64,000 nt of DNA from Lachnospiraceae bacterium (GTDB taxonomy: Bacteria; Bacillota; Clostridia; Lachnospirales; Lachnospiraceae): NCBI GenBank assembly GCA_017555455.1, contig JAFZGJ010000070.1, forward strand, positions 45,651 through 109,650, read 5' to 3'. The position numbers were made by a program, and so were the translations under genes. Positions 35,839 through 42,906 of this stretch are shown piece by piece; within the stretch, counting starts at the first letter, position 1, and each line of letters opens with the position of its first letter. The notes beneath the pieces are model-generated. The model was not told the origin of the DNA and ran no database searches. It saw only the letters and a list, made by a program, of their open reading frames with translations.

Positions 35839-36039
35839 ATGAGTGGTAAAAAAGAATTGGAATCAGCAATGAAGAATAACCTGTCCATAACAGAACTTGA
35901 AGTATTTTTAAGTGCAGGGTATTCGGATGATGAGATCATGAGCTATTTCAAGATAAGCAGAGATGAGTTTATGAAAACAAAAAACAAGCTGACAGATAAA
36001 ATTAACACTTTCAATAAGACTAGAGTAATATACGTATAG
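35839..36039 (+). CDS. Small HTH protein
   Basis: 66 residues from ATG 35839, one base after the previous stop, with GGAGA as ribosome site inside the end of that gene. The block SITELEVFLSAGYSDDEIMSYFKISRDEFMKTKNKL is a helix-turn-helix similar to the end of the protein at 34822. Likely a DNA-binding regulator, possibly partner of that protein. Confidence 0.65.
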   Translation: MSGKKELESAMKNNLSITELEVFLSAGYSDDEIMSYFKISRDEFMKTKNKLTDKINTFNKTRVIYV

Positions 36040-36055
36040 AAAGAAGTGATAAATA

Positions 36056-36139
36056 ATGAAATTTGTAGTAATTGGTTTGGTGTTACATATGGTAGCATCA
36101 ACTACTGCCTTATTATGGCTTACTCGCGATTGTAAATAA
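36056..36139 (+). CDS. Possible 27-residue membrane peptide
   Basis: ATG followed by KFVVIGLVLHMVASTTALLW and a charged end (LTRDCK): one hydrophobic span. Ribosome site AAGAAGTGA is weak. It sits between the small HTH gene and a strong terminator, in the correct strand, which favours a real small gene. Confidence 0.4.
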   Translation: MKFVVIGLVLHMVASTTALLWLTRDCK

Positions 36140-36151
36140 ACAAATAACACT

Positions 36152-36190
36152 AAGGGACTGTCTTTGACAGTCCCTCAGACTGTAGACAAA
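36152..36190 (+). repeat. 39-bp inverted repeat, left copy (with terminator hairpin)
   Basis: AGGGACTGTC/GACAGTCCCT hairpin plus CAGACTGTAGACAAA. The whole 39 bases recur inverted at 40719-40757 with one mismatch. Confidence 0.85.
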
Positions 36191-36544
36191 GTGAATATTA
36201 ATTGTAACCTCTGTATATTAAATGAAATATTATGCAGAGGTTATTTTTGTTATATGAATTATGTTACAATAGAAGGGAATTATAAACAGTTCGACAAACT
36301 TGAATTTTACGCAGAGATAGAATATACGAAACTATGATGATTTTAATTATAATTGAAGAGGGGCTGTTCATTAGTGAACTGCCCCGACTTTGTCTTCAGG
36401 CTGAGACTTGGTGGCTCCCCCACAAGTCATGCCCTGATAGAACAATTATAGAAACTTGCTGAAGTTATGTAAAGTGTCTATCAAAATTGGCACAGGGAAA
36501 GGTCTGTCTTATCATCCTAGAAGGTGCAGACGATTGTGTAATAC
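36191..36544. other. Non-coding gap with several hairpins
   Basis: Contains an inverted repeat AACCTCTG/CAGAGGTT (36209-36242), an extended -10-like TGTTACAAT at ~36263, a GGGGCTGTTCA/TGAACTGCCCC hairpin (~36360-36384) and a G/C-rich folded stretch to ~36430. No gene recognised; it may be a remnant of an insertion sequence. Confidence 0.45.
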
Positions 36545-37453
36545 TTAACTTGGTGCTTTTTCAATTATATTGAAATTATCCCGATATTCCTTGGGGGTTA
36601 CACCATATTGTTTTTTAAATGCCTTACAAAAATAACCGGAACTTTCATAACCAACAGAAAATGCAATTTCTGTGATAGATTTATCTGTTGTTTGCAACTG
36701 TTTAGTTGCCTGAATCAGACGATACTCATTTAAATATCGAACGGGAGTTGTGTTCATAAGTTTCTTAAAGCATCTTAATGCTTCGGTTTTACTGATTTTT
36801 GCAGTAGCAGCAATATCTTCTAAAATAACGGTTGTGTGATATTTCGTTTCAATATAATTCAACATTTGCTGAAGGCGTAATTGTAGTACGTTCTTTTGTC
36901 TTGCAGGTGCTTGTTTGATTTCTGAATAATAGTGCTCTAAAAAAATACGCCAAAGTGTTGCAACAGTTGTTTGTACATCAAATGTTCGGAATTCTGACTG
37001 ATTGCATAAGGTTAAATAGGTTTTCTTTATATATTCTAATATAGCATAGTCTTTCCGATTTTTTTGATTAAGGAGCACGTGAGTTGTTGAAGTGTGATAA
37101 AAAGGCATTATGTATTCCTGATAGTTTATGCTTTCTTTTGAGATGATAAGTTCGGGTAAAAATAGTATATTGATCATCTTTGCATCATCAGAGGAAGTAA
37201 AACGATGAATTGTGCCACTGTTTACAAAAATACCATCTCCATCAGATAATGAAATGGTATCTGTACCAATACAGCAACATACCTTTCCTTCGACGATAAT
37301 TGAAAATTCAAATTCTGTATGCCAATGCCACTCGATGCATTGGCTTTTGTAATGCTTAAGATCATCATAATAAAAGGATACAGGAAAATCTTTTGTTCCA
37401 TAAAAAAATGTGGAGCGCAATGTGTTATCAGTTGTAATACTTAACTTATTCAT
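36545..37453 (-). CDS. AraC-family transcriptional regulator
   Basis: 302 residues on the minus strand. The N-terminal cupin-like sensor (WHWHTEFEFSIIVEGKVCCCIG, SLSDGDGIFVNSGTIHRF) is followed by a C-terminal double HTH of AraC/XylS type (LEDIAATAKISKTEALRCFKKLMNTTPVRYLNEYRL, ITEIAFSVGYESSGYFCKAFKKQYGVTPKEYR). It is divergent from the MATE-kinase gene across 137 bases, the usual arrangement for a local regulator of the transporter. The ligand is unknown. Confidence 0.9.
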   Translation of the reverse strand: MNKLSITTDNTLRSTFFYGTKDFPVSFYYDDLKHYKSQCIEWHWHTEFEFSIIVEGKVCCCIGTDTISLSDGDGIFVNSGTIHRFTSSDDAKMINILFLPELIISKESINYQEYIMPFYHTSTTHVLLNQKNRKDYAILEYIKKTYLTLCNQSEFRTFDVQTTVATLWRIFLEHYYSEIKQAPARQKNVLQLRLQQMLNYIETKYHTTVILEDIAATAKISKTEALRCFKKLMNTTPVRYLNEYRLIQATKQLQTTDKSITEIAFSVGYESSGYFCKAFKKQYGVTPKEYRDNFNIIEKAPS

Positions 37454-37548
37454 AATACTGTAGACCTATCAATTTTTATTTTTATATATTTGGCGATATT
37501 TTACCATTAATCAGGTATAAAATGCAATCTTTTTGCTATGATTTAGAC

Positions 37549-37554
37549 TATAAT
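37549..37554 (+). promoter_or_regulatory. -10 box of the MATE-kinase operon
   Basis: TATAAT 37 bases before the ATG, after GACTT-rich AT sequence. No consensus -35, as expected for an activator-dependent promoter in the intergenic region shared with the AraC gene. Confidence 0.45.
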
Positions 37555-37590
37555 TTTATATTGGATTTATGAGCAAAGGAGATTATTTCA

Positions 37591-39678
37591 ATGAAACATT
37601 CAGAATGGGTAAAATTACCACCAGATAATGATAGTAAATTCTTATACGTATTTACAAAGGATAAAAGATTCTACAAAACATTTTTTTCGTTATTATGTAT
37701 AGTTGCGCTCCAGCAGTTGGCGGCATTGACTGTAAATATGGCAGATAATATAATGCTTGGTACTTACACTGAATTGGCACTATCGGGAGCGACTCTAGTT
37801 AATCAGATACAGTTTACGTTGCAACAGATATGCGCTGGTATTGGAATGGGTATCGTGGTATTGGCATCTCAGTATTGGGGACAGCAAAAGACAGATCCGA
37901 TAAAGAAAATCATATCCATCGGTGTAAAGTTTGGATTACTTGTAGGTATTATATTTTTCTTGTTGTCTTATTTTATGCCAACACAGATTTTGTCTTTATT
38001 TACAAATGACCAGATCGTAATAGCAGAAGGTGCAAAATATTTAAAGATTGTTTGCTGGACATATCTTGTTTTTGCAGCTTCTAATTCATTGATGTATTCT
38101 TTACAGAGTGTGGAAACTGCTGCTATTGGTACAGTAATGTCAGTCAGCACTATCTGTATAAATGTTTGCCTGAATTATTGTTTGATATATGGTAATTTTG
38201 GATTCCCGGAATTGGGAATCGTAGGTGCAGCGATTGCAACCTTAATAAGCAGAATTGTAGAACTATTTATTATACTTATCTATGTATTTTGTGTTGATAA
38301 AAAATTGAAAATTCGTGCGTGGGAATTGTTGCATTTTGACTTCACTTATCTGAAAGATTACATAAAGGTATCAACACCAATTGTCTTAAGCGGAATGTTG
38401 TGGGGAATTGCGCAAGCAGCTCAAACTGCTGTCTTAGGACATATTAGTGCAGAAGTAATTGCCGCAAACAGTATTGCTGTTGTGATTTTTCAAATCTTTG
38501 CGGTATTCGGAATGTCCTGTGCAAATGTGGCATCAGTTACCATCGGAAAAACAATAGGGGAAGGTCGTTTGAACTATGTAAAGTCTTATGCAAAGACCAT
38601 GCAGGTGATTTTCCTATTGATAGGTATTATTTTCGGAAGCCTTATGTTTTTAATGAAAGATGTAATTGTAAGTTTATATACAGTTTCAGACGAGACAAAA
38701 GCCCTGGCAACAGTGTTTTTAGCGATTCTTAGTATCACAACGGTAGGAACTTGTTATGAATATCCGGTGGAAAGCGGAATTATTGCAGGAGGCGGCAATA
38801 CGAAATATCCTGCAATCGTAGATAATCTGTTTATGTGGTTATTTACCATTCCGGGTGCCTTTGTAAGTGCATTTGTATTTAATTTTCCACCTGCAGTTAC
38901 ATTTTTTGTTTTGAAGGCAGATCAGTTGTTGAAATGCATACCTAATGCAATCACATGTAATCGCTATCGCTGGGTCAGGGTACTTACACAGGAAAACAAT
39001 ACGAATGAAACAGCAAAGCCGGTAAGAACTGCAAATATTATTACAATTAACAGAGAGTTTGGAAGTGGAGGACGTGAAGTGGGTAAACGTCTTGCGGATG
39101 CTCTCGGTTATGAATATTATGATCATGAAATCATTCAGTCTATCGTTTTAAAAAGCGGTTATGATGAAAAGTATGTTGAAAAGGCAGTGGATATGTATGA
39201 CTGGCGTTCTGTTCCAATAAGCTATGGAAACAGTTTTGCTTATGCTACAAATATGAAATCTAATCACATGGAAATCATGGCGTTACAGAAAAAGGTGTTG
39301 GAGAGAATTGCAGCCACAGGTAAAAATTGTGTCATCGTTGGAAGAAATGCAGATGTGATATTGAGTGAATATAAACCTTTGAAGATATTCATATGTGCTG
39401 ATATGGATTCAAAAGTAAAGAGATGTATGGCACGTAAGAAAGAAGAAGAAAATTTCAGTGTGCAAGAAATGAAAGATAAGATAAAAAATATAGATAAAGT
39501 ACGTTCACAGACAAGAGCGTGGTATACGGATGCAGAATGGGGAGAAAGGTCAGCTTATCATTTGATTTTAAATACCAGTGAAGTGGCTATAAAAAGCATC
39601 ATTCCTTTGTTGGCAGACTATGCCAAGAATTGGTTTAATATTGCAAAAGCATCACATGATGGAGAAACGTTGAAATGA
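37591..39678 (+). CDS. MATE efflux transporter fused to cytidylate-kinase-like domain
   Basis: 695 residues, ATG after AAAGGAG. Residues ~25-460 form a twelve-span MATE-family transporter (VNMADNIMLGTYTELALSGATLVNQIQ, GAAIATLISRIVELFI, repeat two from ~255). After a short linker, residues ~478-690 form a cytidylate-kinase-like domain (PF13189 type): IITINREFGSGGREVGKRLADALGYEYYDHEII with a P-loop-like GSGGREVGK and NCVIVGRNADVIL. MATE proteins export cationic drugs or metabolites driven by Na+ or H+. The fused kinase could phosphorylate a substrate or sense nucleotides; unproven. The stop overlaps the next start. Confidence 0.88.
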   Translation: MKHSEWVKLPPDNDSKFLYVFTKDKRFYKTFFSLLCIVALQQLAALTVNMADNIMLGTYTELALSGATLVNQIQFTLQQICAGIGMGIVVLASQYWGQQKTDPIKKIISIGVKFGLLVGIIFFLLSYFMPTQILSLFTNDQIVIAEGAKYLKIVCWTYLVFAASNSLMYSLQSVETAAIGTVMSVSTICINVCLNYCLIYGNFGFPELGIVGAAIATLISRIVELFIILIYVFCVDKKLKIRAWELLHFDFTYLKDYIKVSTPIVLSGMLWGIAQAAQTAVLGHISAEVIAANSIAVVIFQIFAVFGMSCANVASVTIGKTIGEGRLNYVKSYAKTMQVIFLLIGIIFGSLMFLMKDVIVSLYTVSDETKALATVFLAILSITTVGTCYEYPVESGIIAGGGNTKYPAIVDNLFMWLFTIPGAFVSAFVFNFPPAVTFFVLKADQLLKCIPNAITCNRYRWVRVLTQENNTNETAKPVRTANIITINREFGSGGREVGKRLADALGYEYYDHEIIQSIVLKSGYDEKYVEKAVDMYDWRSVPISYGNSFAYATNMKSNHMEIMALQKKVLERIAATGKNCVIVGRNADVILSEYKPLKIFICADMDSKVKRCMARKKEEENFSVQEMKDKIKNIDKVRSQTRAWYTDAEWGERSAYHLILNTSEVAIKSIIPLLADYAKNWFNIAKASHDGETLK

Positions 39679-40475
39679 GAATCACTATGCTTGGGACAGG
39701 ACATGCTCTTGTGACTAAATGTTACAACACATGTTTTGTAATCGATAATGAGGAAGAATATTTTTTGGTTGATGGCGGCGGTGGAAATGAAATTCTAAGA
39801 ATTTTAGAAAGTAGGGAAATATCATTGACTAAGATTCATAATATCTTTGTTTCCCATGCTCATACAGACCATTTATTTGGTGTAATATGGGTTATCAGGA
39901 AGATTGGTCAGTTGATGAATCAGGGGAAATATGAAGGTGCTTTAATTGTATATTGTCATGAGGAACTTAAAGGCATTATTCTTAGTATTTGTGAAATGGT
40001 ATTAGATGAGAAGGTTCTGGTGCTATTTCAAGATAAGATTATATTATCTACTATCAATTCCGGAGATAAACTGAGCATATTAGGAACAGATGTTAAAGTG
40101 TTTGATGTTGAATCTGTTAAAATGAAGCAATATGGGTTTATTATGGAATACTATGAGGGAAAAAGACTGGTATTTTGTGGTGATGAGCCATTGCCGATGT
40201 CAATTGAAAAGGAAATAGATGGTTGCGATTGGTTGATGCATGAAGCGTTTTGTTGTTACGAAGATAAGGATATTTTTAAACCGTATGAGAAATGTCATAG
40301 TACGGTAAAAAACGCTTGTGAGCTGGCAGAACGCTTACGATGTAAAAATTTATTGCTATATCACACCGAAGATACAAATCTTCAAAGAAGAAAAGAGTTA
40401 TATAAATCTGAGGGAATCCGTTATTATACTGGAAACCTTATGGTACCTAATGATGGAGAAAGCATTGTACTATAA
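39675..40475 (+). CDS. Metallo-beta-lactamase-fold hydrolase (RNase Z-like)
   Basis: 266 residues. The ATG overlaps the previous TGA (ATGA), so the two are translationally coupled. The metal-binding motif is HAHTDHLFG (about residues 61-69); downstream are FCGDEP, MHEAFC and a final LLLYHTED with the last metal His. The layout fits RNase Z/phosphodiesterase-type MBL proteins. Coupling with the MATE-kinase suggests one pathway, perhaps processing a nucleotide-modified metabolite, which is inference. Confidence 0.85.
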   Translation: MRITMLGTGHALVTKCYNTCFVIDNEEEYFLVDGGGGNEILRILESREISLTKIHNIFVSHAHTDHLFGVIWVIRKIGQLMNQGKYEGALIVYCHEELKGIILSICEMVLDEKVLVLFQDKIILSTINSGDKLSILGTDVKVFDVESVKMKQYGFIMEYYEGKRLVFCGDEPLPMSIEKEIDGCDWLMHEAFCCYEDKDIFKPYEKCHSTVKNACELAERLRCKNLLLYHTEDTNLQRRKELYKSEGIRYYTGNLMVPNDGESIVL

Positions 40476-40663
40476 TTACTCTGTTTTATGATAGGTAACG
40501 ATATCATTAAAAGCGGTAATCATAAAAACTTCTTGCAAGGAATGGATTTAATGCTTTGCAAGTGAAACAGTAATGAAGTGAAAATTCCAGTTTGACGGAG
40601 CGTCAAATTCCAATTTCGATTTGTCGAAGAGATGAATCTTTATTTTAATAAACCACATTAAAA

Positions 40664-40709
40664 AAATAGCCTATGCATTTTTATAACTAAATATGCATGG
40701 GCTATTTAT
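40664..40709 (+). terminator. Intrinsic terminator of MATE-kinase operon
   Basis: 15-bp stem AAATAGCCTATGCAT/ATGCATGGGCTATTT (one G-T pair); downstream TATCTTTTT. Confidence 0.8.
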
Positions 40710-40718
40710 CTTTTTGAT

Positions 40719-40757
40719 TTTGTCTACACTCTGAGGGACTGTCAAAGACAGTCCCTT
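40719..40757 (-). repeat. 39-bp inverted repeat, right copy
   Basis: Reverse complement of 36152-36190 with a single C/G difference; carries the same AGGGACTGTC hairpin. Confidence 0.85.
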
Positions 40758-41029
40758 TCTTCATATTCAAAATAGAGGGATGTTTAAACATCTATCTTCT
40801 TTTTTTGAGATTTTTACATTTTCTAATTACAATATCAATTTAACTACAAACATACGAAAAATATATTACAGACTTTAACATCGACATATAAATTATATAA
40901 ATATAACTTCGTCCACCAATAATACTTAGAATTTTAGTACTAATTTAATAATGATTAATATTATAATTAAAATTTAATTACTAGCTAATAAGAATGAAAT
41001 TAAAAATATAGCATAGGAGAAAAGAGGGA

Positions 41030-41069
41030 TGAAAATAGACTATGTACACTAAGCATAGTCTATTTTTTT
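41030..41069 (+). promoter_or_regulatory. Leader peptide with terminator: possible attenuator of R-M operon
   Basis: AGGAG (41017) is followed by a seven-codon ORF MKIDYVH whose codons lie in a 12-bp terminator stem AAATAGACTATG/CATAGTCTATTT (41033-41065) ending in T-run. The mod start 55 bases downstream has nearly the same leader (AGCATAGGAGAAAA). Confidence 0.5.
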
Positions 41070-41121
41070 ATACAAATTCATGTTACAATAAATGAATTAG
41101 AAGCATAGGAGAAAAGGATTT

Positions 41122-42897
41122 ATGGCTATATTAAATTGGACAGGAAAAGACAAAGTAATAGGTCATCATAGAGATGTAAAATATAAGACACTTGAAAGAG
41201 TATATAGTTTTGATGAAAATGGTCAGCATACAGAGGATAATGACAGTGAAAATATGATAATTCACGGTGATAATCTTGAAGCTTTAAAGAGTTTATTACC
41301 TAAATATCAAGGAAGAATAAAGTGCATTTATATAGATCCTCCTTACAATACCGGAAATGAAAATTGGGTTTATAATGATAATGTAAATGACCCTAGAATA
41401 AAAAAATGGCTTGGACAAACAGTGGGAAAGGAAGGGGAAGACTTATCTCGTCATGATAAATGGTTATGCATGATGTACCCAAGACTTAAACTTCTTGAAA
41501 AACTGCTATCGCCAGATGGTGCAATTTTTATTTCAATTGATGATAATGAAGTGCATAATTTAAGAATGATGTGCGATGAGATATTTGGTTCAAATAATTT
41601 TGTAGTAAATATTTGTTGGCAGAGAACATTTGCTACTAAAAATGATGCCAAGTTCTTTTCATCAGAACATGAGTATATTTTAGTTTATTGTAAAAATATC
41701 AATAATTTAACTATAAAAGATTTACCCAAAAGTGATAAGCAAAATGAAAGATATAAAAATCCAGATAATGATCCAAGAGGAGTTTGGATATCCACGGATT
41801 TATTAAGAATGGAACATAGAGCTAACAGTGTATATGGAATACCAACTCCTTCAGGGAAAATATATGTTCCTGAACCAGGAACAAGTTGGAGACATCCTGA
41901 AAAAGAAATGTTAGATTTAATAGCAGATAATAGAGTTTGGTTTGGCAAGGATGGAAATTCAAAGCCAAGAAGAAAAAGGTTTATATACGAGGTAAAAGAT
42001 GGGATATGTCCACAGACAATATGGAAACATGAAGATGTAGGACATACACAAGAAGCTAAGCAATTTCTTAAAAAGATTTTGGATTCTTCAACAGACTTTT
42101 TTGCAACACCTAAACCTGTAAGATTAATAAATCAAATATTAAGAGTATTATGTAATGACAATGATATTATATTAGATGCTTTTGCTGGTTCAGGAACTAC
42201 AGCACATTCAGTCTTGGAAATGAATAAAAGAGATGGAGGTAATAGAAAGTTTATTCTTATTGAGATGATGTACTATGCTGAAAATATAACAGCAGAGCGT
42301 GTTAAAAGAGTAATTAGTGGATATGATGCTACATTTACCGAAGAAGAAACAATATATGAAAAGCAACTAACTATTAAAAATATTAGATCCGCAGACGAAT
42401 TTATAAAAGAAGCAGAGGAAGTAATAGAAGAAAATAAGGATAAATATACTAAAGTAGGAAAAGTAACCTTAAAAGATGATTGTATCAGAGTAATTGCTAA
42501 AAATGAGTACAGAGGGCATGTAGATGGAATAGGTGGAAACTTTAGTTATTATGAATTAGGACAAGAATTATTCAATGAAGACGGATTAATTAATTCTGGC
42601 ATAACAGAAGACCAGTTAAGAGAATATGTTTATTTTTCTGAAACCCAAGGAGCAGTGTTGGCAGAGAATGAGCAAAAAGATAATAAATATTATCTTGGAA
42701 GTGATGGTAATTGTGCATATTATTTGTATTTTGAAAAAGATAGAATAACGACACTTAATCATGAATTTCTTGCTACAATTAAGAAGAAAGCAGAGTCTTA
42801 TATTGTTTATGCGGATAAATGTGTAATTGATAGTGAAAGCCTAATAAAAAATGGTATTACATTTAAAAAGATACCTAGAGATGTAATACGATTTTAG
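41122..42897 (+). CDS. mod: Type III restriction-modification methyltransferase (Mod)
   Basis: 591 residues. The beta-class amino-methyltransferase order is visible: catalytic IDPPYNTG (DPPY at 72-75) first, then the target-recognition region, then the AdoMet-binding LDAFAGSGTTAHSV near residue 353. DPPY with N6-adenine specificity and this length fit type III Mod, and the res gene follows after nine bases. Mod alone methylates one strand of an asymmetric site, and is needed by Res for cleavage. Ribosome site AGGAGAAAAGG. A TGTTACAAT extended -10 lies at ~41083-41090, downstream of the leader terminator. Confidence 0.92.
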   Translation: MAILNWTGKDKVIGHHRDVKYKTLERVYSFDENGQHTEDNDSENMIIHGDNLEALKSLLPKYQGRIKCIYIDPPYNTGNENWVYNDNVNDPRIKKWLGQTVGKEGEDLSRHDKWLCMMYPRLKLLEKLLSPDGAIFISIDDNEVHNLRMMCDEIFGSNNFVVNICWQRTFATKNDAKFFSSEHEYILVYCKNINNLTIKDLPKSDKQNERYKNPDNDPRGVWISTDLLRMEHRANSVYGIPTPSGKIYVPEPGTSWRHPEKEMLDLIADNRVWFGKDGNSKPRRKRFIYEVKDGICPQTIWKHEDVGHTQEAKQFLKKILDSSTDFFATPKPVRLINQILRVLCNDNDIILDAFAGSGTTAHSVLEMNKRDGGNRKFILIEMMYYAENITAERVKRVISGYDATFTEEETIYEKQLTIKNIRSADEFIKEAEEVIEENKDKYTKVGKVTLKDDCIRVIAKNEYRGHVDGIGGNFSYYELGQELFNEDGLINSGITEDQLREYVYFSETQGAVLAENEQKDNKYYLGSDGNCAYYLYFEKDRITTLNHEFLATIKKKAESYIVYADKCVIDSESLIKNGITFKKIPRDVIRF

Positions 42898-42906
42898 AGG
42901 AGATAG

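Larger units (their letters stand above)
36152..40757. mobile_element. Cargo island with inverted-repeat borders
   Basis: 4.6 kb between the two inverted 39-bp repeats. It holds an AraC regulator, a MATE-kinase fusion and an MBL-fold gene, with no transposase. The inner left end has further hairpins (GGGGCTGTTCA/TGAACTGCCCC at ~36360; GACTTG/CAAGTC at ~36404) typical of transposon ends or terminators. Base composition is higher in G+C than the surrounding element, fitting separate origin. Confidence 0.5.
40476..41080. other. Non-coding gap between cargo island and R-M system
   Basis: Contains TTTGACGGAGCGTCAAA (near-perfect palindrome at ~40592-40608), a terminator at 40664-40709, the right border repeat and then ~270 very AT-rich bases. 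No gene seen except a seven-codon leader at 41030. Confidence 0.5.
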
